Below are positions 42,707 to 51,117 of a DNA stretch of 64,000 nt, piece by piece. Source of the DNA: CAYMRL01 sp964473205. GTDB taxonomy: Bacteria; Deinococcota; Deinococci; Deinococcales; Trueperaceae. The DNA lies in NCBI GenBank assembly GCA_964473205.1, contig CAYYOK010000005.1, positions 1 to 64,000 on the forward strand, written 5' to 3'. Numbering within the stretch: position 1 is the first letter of the stretch; each line of letters begins with the position of its first letter. A program made the position numbers and the translations under genes. Below the pieces are notes generated by a model. The model had not been told where the DNA came from. It ran no database searches and saw nothing but the letters and a program-made list of their open reading frames with translations.

Positions 42707-43950
42707 TGCCGAACCACCTCCGTGTCTAGTTGGATGACGCCTGCGCCGGCAAGCTCGCTCAGGGCGCCAGCGTCGAGACCTGCGAGCGAGGTGAGCACGT
42801 CGCGAGTGTCGGCGCCGAGCGCGGGTGCCCTGAGCGGCGCGACCGACGCGCCATGAGCTTGGATCGGCCCCGCGACCTGCCTTACGGTCCCGAACGTCGG
42901 GTGCTGATAGTCGATGATCAGCTCCTGCGCCGCGACCTGCGGGTCGGCGAGCGCCTGCGCCAGGTCGTTGACCGGCGCGACGGGCACGCCGCCTTCGAGC
43001 AGCTCGAGCCAGTGAGTCACGCTGCGCGACCTGAAGGTGGCCTCGAGCAGGGCGAGCAGCTCGGCCTTGTGCTGGTAGCGGCCGGTCATGGTGGCGAAAC
43101 GAGGCTCGAGCATGACGGGCAGGTCGAGGCGCCTGGCCAGCTCGCGGTAGAAGGCGTCCGTCTGGCACATGACCATCAGCCAGCCGTCGGCCGCCTCGAA
43201 GAGCTGCGATGGGACTATCGACGGGTGGCCGCCGCGGGGCTGACGCTCGGGCCGGTAGTCGCGCGACAGCACCCAGCTCGCTACGTAGTTGGTGAGGTTG
43301 AGGGCCGTGGAGAAGAGGCTGGTGTCGAAGTCGCCGCCCAGTCCCGTGGCGCGTGCGCGGTGCACGCCCGCCAGCAGCGCGACAGCGGCCGCCAACCCTG
43401 CGGAGAAGTCCACGACGCTCACGCCGGCCCGCGCGGGTGGGCCGCCGGGTTCGCCGCCCAGCGCCGCCATGCCGGTGAGAGCCTGGATGATGTAGTCGTA
43501 GGCGGGTTGATCGGCGCGCGGTCCCTCTCGCCCGAAGCCCGTCAGGAACGTGCAGACGATGGCGGGGTTGAACGCCTTCAGGTCGTCGTAGGTGATCCTG
43601 AGGCTGGCCGCCGAGCTGCCGCGGGAGTTGGAGAACACCGCGTCCGAGCGCTCCACCAGCCGCGTGAACACCTCGCGCCCGCGGGGGTCCTTCAGGTCGA
43701 GAGTGACGCTCCTCTTGTTGCGGTTGAGGCTCTGGAAGAAGAGGCTGTCGGCGTCTTGCGCCCACGGCGGCACGCTGCGGCCGATGTCGCCGTGACCGGG
43801 CACCTCGATCTTGATGACCTCGGCGCCGAGGTCGGCCAGCACCATCGTGGCGAACGGCCCGGCGCCGTACTGCTCCACGGCCAAGACTCGTATGTCGCTG
43901 AGCGGCAGCGCTGCCACGGGCGGCGTTGCGTCGGCTAACGGGGCTGTCAC
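42703..43950 (-). CDS. CaiB/BaiF family III CoA-transferase
   Basis: A 415-residue enzyme that moves CoA between carboxylic acids through an aspartyl-CoA intermediate. IRVLAVEQYGAGPFATMVLADLGAEVIKIE opens the protein, NRNKRSVTLDLKDPRGREVF follows, and the catalytic Asp lies in GGDFDTSLF. It begins four bases after the DppC-type gene and overlaps the GGT gene, so it belongs to the importer operon. It would activate the imported acid; an itaconate-type C5 acid fits the neighbouring enzymes (inference). Confidence 0.9.
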   Translation of the reverse strand: MTAPLADATPPVAALPLSDIRVLAVEQYGAGPFATMVLADLGAEVIKIEVPGHGDIGRSVPPWAQDADSLFFQSLNRNKRSVTLDLKDPRGREVFTRLVERSDAVFSNSRGSSAASLRITYDDLKAFNPAIVCTFLTGFGREGPRADQPAYDYIIQALTGMAALGGEPGGPPARAGVSVVDFSAGLAAAVALLAGVHRARATGLGGDFDTSLFSTALNLTNYVASWVLSRDYRPERQPRGGHPSIVPSQLFEAADGWLMVMCQTDAFYRELARRLDLPVMLEPRFATMTGRYQHKAELLALLEATFRSRSVTHWLELLEGGVPVAPVNDLAQALADPQVAAQELIIDYQHPTFGTVRQVAGPIQAHGASVAPLRAPALGADTRDVLTSLAGLDAGALSELAGAGVIQLDTEVVRQ

Positions 43951-43954
43951 TTGC

Positions 43955-44806
43955 TCACTTCCGCATCCTTGGGTCGAGGGCGTCCCGCAGGCCGTCGCCG
44001 ATCATGTTGACCGACAGCACGGTCAGGGCGAGGACGGCGCCTGGGAAGATGGTCATCCACGGGGCAGTTCGCATCAGCAGGCGACCTTCGGCGAGCATCG
44101 CGCCCCAACTCGGCACATGCGGCGGGGCGCCGGTGCCGAGGAAGGACAGCGAGGCTTCGAGAAGCACGGCGGTCGCGAACACGTAGGTCGCCTGGACGAG
44201 CACGGGGGAGAGTGTGCCCGGCAAGATGTGGCGCAGCATCAGCGATCCATCGGACGCGCCGAGCGCGCCGGCCGCTTCGACGTAGACGTGCTCCCTGACG
44301 ACCAAGACCGCCGAGCGCGCCACCCGGGCGCAGCGCGGCAGGTAGACGAGGGTCAGGGCGATGACGATGTTGATGACCTTCGGGCCGATGGCGGCCATGA
44401 TCGCGATGGCCAGCAGCACGCCGGGCAACGCCATGAGCCCGTCGAGCACGCGCATGATGATCTCGTCCAGCCAGCGGTAGAAGCCGGCGAGCAGAGCCAG
44501 CAGGGTGCCGATGGTCGCGCTGAGGAACGCGGTCGAGAGCCCGACGATGAGAGACAGGCGCGCTCCGTGCGCCACGCGCGACCACACGTCGCGCCCGAGG
44601 TCGTCGGTTCCCATGAGGTGCGCGGACGACGGCGGCTTGAGGCGGTCGAGGATGGCGAGCGCGTTCGGCCCGCTCGGCGTGATCCACGGCGCCACGAGGG
44701 CCATGACGACGATCGCCGCGAGCGCAGCGACGCCTATCGCCACGGGCGGACGCCTGAGCACCTTGAGCGCTCCGGGTGCGCGAATCAGCCCGGCCGCGGC
44801 GCTCAC
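43955..44806 (-). CDS. Peptide-type ABC transporter permease (DppC type)
   Basis: A 283-residue membrane subunit with HLMGTDDLGRDVWSRVAHGAR after span one, the loop EAAGALGASDGSLMLRHILPG, SFLGTGAPPHVPSWG and the family ending LRDALDPRMRK. The GTG start overlaps the DppB stop (GTGA). It works with 44803 and 45837. Confidence 0.92.
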   Translation of the reverse strand: MSAAAGLIRAPGALKVLRRPPVAIGVAALAAIVVMALVAPWITPSGPNALAILDRLKPPSSAHLMGTDDLGRDVWSRVAHGARLSLIVGLSTAFLSATIGTLLALLAGFYRWLDEIIMRVLDGLMALPGVLLAIAIMAAIGPKVINIVIALTLVYLPRCARVARSAVLVVREHVYVEAAGALGASDGSLMLRHILPGTLSPVLVQATYVFATAVLLEASLSFLGTGAPPHVPSWGAMLAEGRLLMRTAPWMTIFPGAVLALTVLSVNMIGDGLRDALDPRMRK

Positions 44807-45747
44807 GAGTAGCGCACCCTGGGGTCGAGCGCGAGATAGCTGAGGTCCACGAGCAGGTTGATGGTCGCGTAGACGAACGCGACGGCGATCACCGCTCCTT
44901 GGATGACGGGGTAGTCGCGGCGCTGAACCGACTCGATCACGAGGCGGCCCGCGCCCGGGATGTTGAAGACCGTCTCGGTGACCACGACCCCGCCCGCGAG
45001 CGTCGCGACCGAGAGGCCGATCACGGTGAGCACCGGGATCATCGCGTTGCGCAGTGCGTGGCGCAGAACCACGCGGCGGGGAGCGAGGCCCTTGCTGCGG
45101 GCGGTGCGCACGAAGTCCTCGCCGAGCATGTCGAGGACGCTGGAGCGGGTCATGCGAGCGATGACGGCCGCCTGGCTGAAGCCGAGCGCGACCGCCGGCA
45201 TCACCAGGTAGCGCAGCGTGGTCAGCGGACCGTCGGCCAGCGGCGAGTAGCCGGCGGCAGGCAGCCACTGCAGGGTGACGGCGAACAGCATGATCATCAA
45301 CAGGCCGAGCCAGAACGTCGGGAGCGAGAGGCCGAGCATCGCCACCACCATCACGATGTAGTCGACGAAGGTGCCGTGCTTGACGGCGGCGATGACGCCC
45401 AGGCCGATGCCGAGGAGGATCGCGATCACGCTGGCGGTGAGAGCCAGCATGCCCGTCGGTTCGATGCGCTGAGCTATGGCGCGCGTGACGGGCATCCGCA
45501 TGTAGGTGCTGTTGCCGAGATCGCCCCTGACGATGCCGCCGAACCAGCCGACGAACTGCGCGGGGAGCGGCTGATCGAGGTTGAGCCGGGCGCGCAGGTC
45601 GGCGATCTGCTGCGGCGTGGCGTCCTGACCGAGCAGCGCCGAGGTGATGTCTCCCGGTACCGAGCGCACGACGAAGAACACCACGATGCCGACCACCAGC
45701 AGGGTGGCGACGAGCGAGCCCAGTCGTCGTACGAGGTAGGAGATCAT
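44803..45747 (-). CDS. Peptide-type ABC transporter permease (DppB type)
   Basis: A 314-residue subunit with the DppB N-terminal span, VRSVPGDITSALLGQDATPQQI, the loop RTARSKGLAPRRVVLRHALRNAM and the ending YLALDPRVRYS. A 9-bp GC hairpin lies between it and the binding-protein gene upstream. Confidence 0.93.
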   Translation of the reverse strand: MISYLVRRLGSLVATLLVVGIVVFFVVRSVPGDITSALLGQDATPQQIADLRARLNLDQPLPAQFVGWFGGIVRGDLGNSTYMRMPVTRAIAQRIEPTGMLALTASVIAILLGIGLGVIAAVKHGTFVDYIVMVVAMLGLSLPTFWLGLLMIMLFAVTLQWLPAAGYSPLADGPLTTLRYLVMPAVALGFSQAAVIARMTRSSVLDMLGEDFVRTARSKGLAPRRVVLRHALRNAMIPVLTVIGLSVATLAGGVVVTETVFNIPGAGRLVIESVQRRDYPVIQGAVIAVAFVYATINLLVDLSYLALDPRVRYS

Positions 45748-45788
45748 CGCTGAGGGCTAGAGGCGGCTTCGCGGTCTCGCGAAGAGAT

Positions 45789-45817
45789 GGGGGAGCGCGG
45801 CCTGAGCCCGCTCCCCC
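45789..45817 (-). terminator. Intercistronic GC hairpin after the binding-protein gene
   Basis: GGGGGAGCG (45789-45797) pairs with CGCTCCCCC (45809-45817), a 9-bp stem with an 11-base loop and no T-run. It occupies the same position as the hairpin at 19705 in the other peptide importer. Confidence 0.5.
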
Positions 45818-45836
45818 GCTTGGATCCGCCGAGCGC

Positions 45837-47396
45837 CTACTCCTTCCAGGTGTTCCAGGCTTGGAAGAGGAAGTTGCGAGCCTGCACGTGCACCTTGGAA
45901 GAGTAGCCGTTGACGAGGAAGGTGTTGGCCATCTGGATCGCGCCGGCGTCGCGGTAGAAGGCCTCTTGGGCCTGCGCCCACACCGCCTGCCTGGCCGCGG
46001 GATCGGAGGTCTGCTTGAGCTCCGCCAAGAGGGCGGCGTACTCCTCGCTGCCGGTGTAGCCGTTCAGGTAGCCGGGGTTGAGGTACGCGATCATCTCGGG
46101 CTCAGGGGCGACGGTGAAGTTGCCGATGAAGACGTCCCAGGCCTCGGGGTTGGCGCGCGTCGCGACGGTGGTCGCCCAATCGCGCACGATCACGTCGCTG
46201 GTGAGGCCGATCGAGCTGACCTGGTCGACCGCGATCAGCGTGCCGCGGTACTGGTAGTCGAAGTCGCGCGAGGTGATCCAGCGGATGACCTCGCCGCCGT
46301 AGTTCGACTCGGCGAGGAGCTGCCGGGCGCGCTCGATGTCGCCCTGGTCGTAGTACTCGAGCCCGGCCTCGGAGTTGGCCATCGCGCCGTACTCGGCGGG
46401 CACGACCGTCGGCGTGAGCGCGAAGACGGCGTCGTCGCCGAACGCGCCGAGCATGAGCGGGTAGACGTCGATGACGGCCTGGATCGCCTGACGCAGCTTG
46501 AGGTCCTGCATCACCGGCGAGTTGTGGTTGATCAGCGCGAGGTAGTTGTAGCCGGGGCGCATCAGCCAGGCGTACATGTCCTCCGAGGCGTTCATGTGGG
46601 CCAGGTCGCTGGCGGCGGCGCGGTAGTTGACGTCGTACTCGCCCGATTCGAGACCGGCCTGACGAGTGGCGGCGTCAGAGACCGCGATGAAGCGGATCGT
46701 GTCGAGGTAGGCGTTCTTGGTGCCGACGTCGCCGGAGGGCTCGCCGTCAAGACCGACGTAGCCGTCGAACCTGTCGATGATCACCTCTTGGCCGCGCACC
46801 CACTCGCGCAGGCGGTAGGGGCCGGTGCCGATCGGGGCGTCGTTGGGCGTGTCGCCGATCTCGGCGATCTGCGAAGCGGGGTAGATGAACGCGGCGCCCT
46901 CTGACCAGCCGAGCACCGAGGTAAGGGTGCCCGCGGGCGCCGTGAGCTGCAGGGTCACGGTGTGGTCGTCCGGTGCACCGATCTCGGCCGTGCCGAGCAG
47001 GCCGCGGCCGTAGCCGATGCGGCGCCAGCGGTCGAGGGACGCGACCACGTCGGCCGACGTGAGCGTCTCGCCGTTGTGGAAGACGACGCCTTGCCTCAGG
47101 GGGATCGTGTAGGTCAGCCCGTCGGCGCTGATCGTCGGCAGGGCGGCGGCGAGCATGGGCTGCACCAGGCCCTGTCCATCGCGGGCGTAGAGCCCCTCGG
47201 AGATGTGCGAGGTGATCTCGAGGACGATCACGGCGGTGCTGGTGTGGGGGTCGAGGGTGGGCGGGTCGCCGGTGATGGCCACGCGCAGCACTCCCCCTGT
47301 CACCGGGGTCTGCGCCGCGGCGACGCCGAGGAGCAGCGTCGCGATCAGGGCGCAGCTCAGGAAGGCGCCTATCGACCTCTTGGCACTTCGGACCAT
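45837..47396 (-). CDS. Peptide-type ABC transporter substrate-binding protein (SBP family 5)
   Basis: A 519-residue binding protein with a signal peptide ending GVAAAQ. The mature part has GGVLRVAITGDPPTLDPH, AAALPTISADGLTYTIPL, HNGETLTSADVVASLDRW and GTGPYRLREW, all standard for the family. AAGGAGAG precedes ATG 47396. It is the first gene of the operon importer-CaiB-GGT-CitE. AT-rich TATAAGA motifs upstream match those before the divergent GntR gene. Confidence 0.92.
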   Translation of the reverse strand: MVRSAKRSIGAFLSCALIATLLLGVAAAQTPVTGGVLRVAITGDPPTLDPHTSTAVIVLEITSHISEGLYARDGQGLVQPMLAAALPTISADGLTYTIPLRQGVVFHNGETLTSADVVASLDRWRRIGYGRGLLGTAEIGAPDDHTVTLQLTAPAGTLTSVLGWSEGAAFIYPASQIAEIGDTPNDAPIGTGPYRLREWVRGQEVIIDRFDGYVGLDGEPSGDVGTKNAYLDTIRFIAVSDAATRQAGLESGEYDVNYRAAASDLAHMNASEDMYAWLMRPGYNYLALINHNSPVMQDLKLRQAIQAVIDVYPLMLGAFGDDAVFALTPTVVPAEYGAMANSEAGLEYYDQGDIERARQLLAESNYGGEVIRWITSRDFDYQYRGTLIAVDQVSSIGLTSDVIVRDWATTVATRANPEAWDVFIGNFTVAPEPEMIAYLNPGYLNGYTGSEEYAALLAELKQTSDPAARQAVWAQAQEAFYRDAGAIQMANTFLVNGYSSKVHVQARNFLFQAWNTWKE

Positions 47397-47513
47397 GCGT
47401 TCTCTCCTTCCGAAGCCTCCGCCAAGGCGGTCGACTTCTCCCTGCCGATTCTCCGGGCCGACATCGGAACCGGCTCGAAGCCGGTAGCCGAGTCGCGCTA
47501 GCTGCAGAATCTT

Positions 47514-47533
47514 ATAAGAGAGAATATATAAGA
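47514..47533. promoter_or_regulatory. AT-rich promoter/operator region with TATAAGA repeats
   Basis: CTTATAAGAG and ATATATAAGA lie within 20 bases, about 120 bases before the binding-protein start, in otherwise GC-rich DNA. TATAAGAT recurs at 48074-48081 before the GntR gene. They may be binding sites for that regulator and supply the -10 of the importer operon. Confidence 0.4.
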
Positions 47534-47549
47534 CCCAGGCGGGTCGGTG

Positions 47550-48032
47550 TCAATCTCCCACCCTCTGCTCGCGGCGCGGCAGCAGCACGGAGCGCTCCAG
47601 GATCAGCACCTCGACGTCGTCCTGGTTGAGGCCGACGGTGCGAACCTTGACGATCCCGCGGCTCGGATCGGAGCGCGATGGCCGCAGCGACAGCACCGTC
47701 GAGCTGGCGTAGAGCGTGTCGCCGTTGAACACCGGGTTCGGCAGCTCCACCTTCTCGAAGCCGAGGTTGGCGATGGCGGCTTGGCTGATGTCCCTGACCG
47801 ACATGCCGACGACGATGGACAGCGTCAGGCAGCTGTTCACCAGCGGCCGGCCGAAGCGGGTGCCCGCCGCGTAGGCGGCGTCGAAGTGCAGCGGGTGCGT
47901 GTTCATCGTCAGCAGCGTGAACCACGAGTTGTCCGCCTCGGTGATGGTCCTGCCCGGCCAGTGGCGGTAGACTGCACCGATCTCGAAGTCGTCGTAGCAG
48001 CGGCCGGTGCTTGGGGCAGCCGACGGTTCCAT
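47550..48032 (-). CDS. MaoC-like (hot-dog fold) acyl-CoA hydratase
   Basis: A 160-residue hot-dog protein. MaoC enzymes add water to enoyl-CoA esters. RTITEADNSWFTLLTMNTHPLHFDAAYA carries the catalytic Asp and His of the R-hydratase motif, and GRPLVNSCLTLSIVVGM follows. GAGGAG stands before ATG 48032. It lies between the importer operon and the divergent GntR regulator, so itaconyl-CoA- or mesaconyl-CoA-type hydration is a fitting role (inference). Confidence 0.88.
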   Translation of the reverse strand: MEPSAAPSTGRCYDDFEIGAVYRHWPGRTITEADNSWFTLLTMNTHPLHFDAAYAAGTRFGRPLVNSCLTLSIVVGMSVRDISQAAIANLGFEKVELPNPVFNGDTLYASSTVLSLRPSRSDPSRGIVKVRTVGLNQDDVEVLILERSVLLPRREQRVGD

Positions 48033-48073
48033 GCCTAGCTCCTCTCGTCTCGGGTCGCACTCGACCGACATCG

Positions 48074-48081
48074 TATAAGAT
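48074..48081. promoter_or_regulatory. TATAAGAT element between MaoC and GntR genes
   Basis: An AT-rich TATAAGATATC stretch in the 63 bases between the divergent genes. It can act as the -10 of the GntR gene, about 22 bases before its ATG, and shares TATAAGA with the region at 47514-47533. Confidence 0.4.
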
Positions 48082-48095
48082 ATCTGAGGGCACAG

Positions 48096-48752
48096 ATGGC
48101 GCATCCGACCAAGAAGGACCTGGCATACGACTTCATCAAGCGGCGCATCCTCGAGAAGCGCCTGCTGCCGGGCCAGCGCATCACGGCGAGCCAGGTGGCC
48201 GAGGAGATCGGCACCAGCGTCCTGCCCGTGCGCGAGGCGCTGCTGAGCCTCGAGGCCGAGCGCCTGGTCAGCATCACCCCTTATGTCGGAGCCGTCGTCG
48301 CCTGGGTCTCGCCCGAGGAGGTGTTCGAGGTCATCAGCCTGCTGGCGGTCCTCGAAGGGTACGCCTCCTCGCAGGCCGCCGGGCGCTCGCGGCAGCTCGC
48401 GCGTCAGCTGCCCGCCATCAACCAGAAGCTCAGGGCGGCCATGCAGCAGGAGATGTGGTCGTGGTTCATCGACCTCAACCGCGAGTTCCACTTCAGCATC
48501 TTCGAGGCGTCCGGCAACGGCGTCCTGCTCGAGAACATCAGGGTGTTCTGGAGCCAGCTCGACACCATGCTGACCACGACCTCCTTCCACCTGGTGCCCA
48601 ACCGCGCCGAGGAGGACCTGAAGGAGCACGACGAGCTGATCGGGCTGCTGACCGCGGCGCGTCCCGATCCGCTGGCCATCGAGCTGGCCGCCAGGGCGCA
48701 CCGCATGCGCACCGCCGCCTACCTGGAGCGGCAGGCTCAGCCGGTCGGCTGA
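48096..48752 (+). CDS. GntR family regulator (FCD/FadR subgroup)
   Basis: A 218-residue regulator with an N-terminal winged helix (YDFIKRRILEKRLLPGQRI, SQVAEEIGTSVLPVREALLSLEAERLV) and a helical FCD effector domain from about residue 75, including the metal-binding pattern D-x-x-x-H in DLNREFHFSIF. FCD regulators sense organic acids or CoA esters. It is divergent from the MaoC gene and should control the CoA-dependent catabolic cluster. GAGGG lies five bases before ATG 48096. Confidence 0.9.
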   Translation: MAHPTKKDLAYDFIKRRILEKRLLPGQRITASQVAEEIGTSVLPVREALLSLEAERLVSITPYVGAVVAWVSPEEVFEVISLLAVLEGYASSQAAGRSRQLARQLPAINQKLRAAMQQEMWSWFIDLNREFHFSIFEASGNGVLLENIRVFWSQLDTMLTTTSFHLVPNRAEEDLKEHDELIGLLTAARPDPLAIELAARAHRMRTAAYLERQAQPVG

Positions 48753-48802
48753 GCCTCGGGAACGGGCCGCCTAGCGGAGGGGAGCCGCTTCGGGCCTCGC
48801 CC

Positions 48803-49318
48803 TCAGCTCGGCACGAACCAGATCATGTGCACGTGGTCGTAAGAGACGCCGTCGACCATCACCGCCGCCGGCTCGGTGCCGAACTCCTGGAAGCCGAGCT
48901 TGGCGTAGAGCTTGCGGGCGCTGGTGTTGGTGGCCTCGACGGCGCAGAGGATCTGGCGTATGCCGGCTTCGGCGGCCATGCGGTCCATGGCGGCGCGCGC
49001 GACCCGGTAGCCGACGCCGTTGCCGCGCGCCTCGGGCGAGACGTACATGCCTACCAGCGCCGCCTTGTGGTGGACCTTCGGGTAGGTCTCGCGCAGCATG
49101 CCGGCGGTGGCCACCAGGCGGCCGTCCTTGAACGCCCCCATCGTGAACGAATCGGGCGTCGAGCGGATGCGCTCGGCTATCTGCTCCAAGCTCCTCTGCC
49201 TCGTCATCTCGTAATCGCCGCTGAACGCCGTCGGGTGCGCGACCAGCGCCTCGAGGCGCAGGTTGCGGTACTGCTCGGCGTCGTCCTCGGTCAGAACGCG
49301 GTACTCGTGTCGCTCCAT
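48803..49318 (-). CDS. GNAT family N-acetyltransferase
   Basis: A 171-residue acetyltransferase. ALVGMYVSPEARGNGVGYRVARAAM holds the acetyl-CoA loop (R-G-x-G-V-G), and ARKLYAKLGFQEFG is the usual C-terminal helix. The substrate is unknown. It is convergent with the GntR gene; GGAG lies ten bases before ATG 49318. Confidence 0.88.
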   Translation of the reverse strand: MERHEYRVLTEDDAEQYRNLRLEALVAHPTAFSGDYEMTRQRSLEQIAERIRSTPDSFTMGAFKDGRLVATAGMLRETYPKVHHKAALVGMYVSPEARGNGVGYRVARAAMDRMAAEAGIRQILCAVEATNTSARKLYAKLGFQEFGTEPAAVMVDGVSYDHVHMIWFVPS

Positions 49319-49458
49319 GGTAGGTCGTCTCCCCGCCCGTCGTGCCAGTCTGGGCGCTGCGCGGCCCCGCTGGAGCGCGCGCGAATGGCGGTAGCTTACC
49401 GGACGCCGGCTTTCCGGTCGCGGACGGCTGCCGCCGCCTGAGCGTCGCGCATGAGATA

Positions 49459-49464
49459 TAGACT
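49459..49464 (+). promoter_or_regulatory. -10 box TAGACT, leaderless start
   Basis: TAGACT ends exactly six bases before ATG 49471 of the amidohydrolase gene. Confidence 0.55.
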
Positions 49465-49470
49465 CGGCAG

Positions 49471-51108
49471 ATGGCGACCTTCGACACCCTGATCCGCAAC
49501 GCCCGCGTCGTGGACGGCACCGGCAACCCGTGGTTCCGGGCCGACGTCGCGCTCACAGCCGACCGCATCGCGGCGCTGGCCCAGCCAGGCACGATCCCGG
49601 CCGAGAGCTGTCGCGAGGTGGTCGACGCCGGCGGCAAGGTGCTCGCGCCCGGCTTCATCGACATCCAGAGCCACTCGATCATGCCGCTGATGACCGACGG
49701 GCGCTGCCTCTCGAAGATCACCCAGGGCGTCACCACCGAGATCATGGGCGAGGCCTGGACGCCCGCGCCGGTCGGCGGCAGGTTCCTGGAGCCGCTGCGC
49801 AACTCGATAGTCGGCGAGCGCGTGCCGGCCGAGTGGCGCGAGCGGATGCTCGGCTGGAAGCGCTTCGGCGACTGGCTCGACGCCTACATCGAGCAGGGCG
49901 TCTCGCCCAACGTCGGCTCGTTCCTCGGCGGCGGCACCACGCGCTCCTACGCAATGGCGATGGACATGGGCGCGCCCGATGCCGACCAGCTCGAGGTCAT
50001 GCGCAGGGTGATGGCTGGGGCGATGGAGGACGGCGCCTTCGGCGTGTCGTACGCGCTGATCTACCCGCCCGATGCCTACACCGAGTTGGACGAGCTCGTC
50101 GAGGTGTGCAAGGTGGCGGGCTGCTACGGCGGCATCTACATCACCCACATGCGCTCCGAGTCGCACGCGATCTTCGAGGGTCTCGAGGAGACGTTCCAGA
50201 TCGCGATCCGCGCCGGGCTGCCGGCGGAGATCTACCACCTCAAGGCCGCGCACCCGGGCTCGTGGTGGAAGATGGCGTCGATCGTCGACCGCATCACCCG
50301 CGCTCGCGAGCACGGGCTCGACGTCACCGCCGACATGTACCCCTACGTCGGCTCCGGCACCGGTCTGACCGCCATCCTGCCGACCTGGACCGCGGCCGGC
50401 GGCAAGCTCTACGAGAACCTCGCCGACACCGACGTGCGCAAGCGCGTGCGCGCCGTCCTCGAGGGCGAGGTCGCCGGCGACGGGCTCGGCCTCGAGACCC
50501 GCGGCGGACCGCACGGCATCATGCCCGTCGGGTTCATGAAGCCCGAGAACCAGCAGTACGTCGGCAAGCGGCTCAGCGAGATCGCCGAGATGCGCGGCCA
50601 GGACTGGATCGAGGCGGCCCTCGACCTGCTGGTCGACGAGGGGCAGCGCATCGGCACCATCTACTTCTCGATGGACGAGACCAACCTGCGCCTGCAGGTG
50701 CAGCAGCCGTGGATCAAGTTCTCGACCGACGCCGGCGGCGTCGACCCGGCCTGGGCGAAGGAGCACGGTCCCGTGCACCCGCGCGCCTACGGCACCTACC
50801 CGCGCGTGCTGGCCAAGTACGTGCGCGAGGAGCGGCTCATCTCGCTCGAGGACGCGGTGCGCAAGATGACCTCGTCGGTGGCGGACAGGCTGAGCTTGAA
50901 GGGCCGCGGCCTGGTGCGCGAGGGCATGTTCGCCGACCTGATCGTCTTCGACCCCGACACCATCCAGGACCACGCGACCTTCGAGGACTCGCACCAGCTC
51001 TCGACCGGCGTCAGCGACGTGTGGGTCAACGGCACGCGGGTGCTCGCCGGCGGGGCGCACACCGGTGCGACCCCTGGACGGTTCGTCAAGGGGCCAGGGG
51101 CGGCGTAG
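49471..51108 (+). CDS. D-aminoacylase / N-acyl-D-amino-acid deacylase family amidohydrolase
   Basis: A 545-residue metal-dependent amidohydrolase, a family that releases D-amino acids from N-acyl forms. It has the N-terminal composite beta-domain (FDTLIRNARVVDGTG), APGFIDIQSHS (60-69), GGIYITHMRSES, EIYHLKAAH and the C-terminal GLVREGMFADLIVFDP. The usual HxH is QxH (Gln66, His68), and the Cys-containing GNCG loop reads GEAW (Glu94), so the metal site departs from the Alcaligenes enzyme. The substrate may therefore differ. Confidence 0.85.
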   Translation: MATFDTLIRNARVVDGTGNPWFRADVALTADRIAALAQPGTIPAESCREVVDAGGKVLAPGFIDIQSHSIMPLMTDGRCLSKITQGVTTEIMGEAWTPAPVGGRFLEPLRNSIVGERVPAEWRERMLGWKRFGDWLDAYIEQGVSPNVGSFLGGGTTRSYAMAMDMGAPDADQLEVMRRVMAGAMEDGAFGVSYALIYPPDAYTELDELVEVCKVAGCYGGIYITHMRSESHAIFEGLEETFQIAIRAGLPAEIYHLKAAHPGSWWKMASIVDRITRAREHGLDVTADMYPYVGSGTGLTAILPTWTAAGGKLYENLADTDVRKRVRAVLEGEVAGDGLGLETRGGPHGIMPVGFMKPENQQYVGKRLSEIAEMRGQDWIEAALDLLVDEGQRIGTIYFSMDETNLRLQVQQPWIKFSTDAGGVDPAWAKEHGPVHPRAYGTYPRVLAKYVREERLISLEDAVRKMTSSVADRLSLKGRGLVREGMFADLIVFDPDTIQDHATFEDSHQLSTGVSDVWVNGTRVLAGGAHTGATPGRFVKGPGAA

Positions 51109-51117
51109 TCGCGGCTC

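Noticed and set aside
41096..43765. A single long protein joining the GGT frame to upstream sequence
   Set aside because: The upstream part is a shadow of the CoA-transferase gene; the GTG at 42706 with a GTGA overlap is the proper start.
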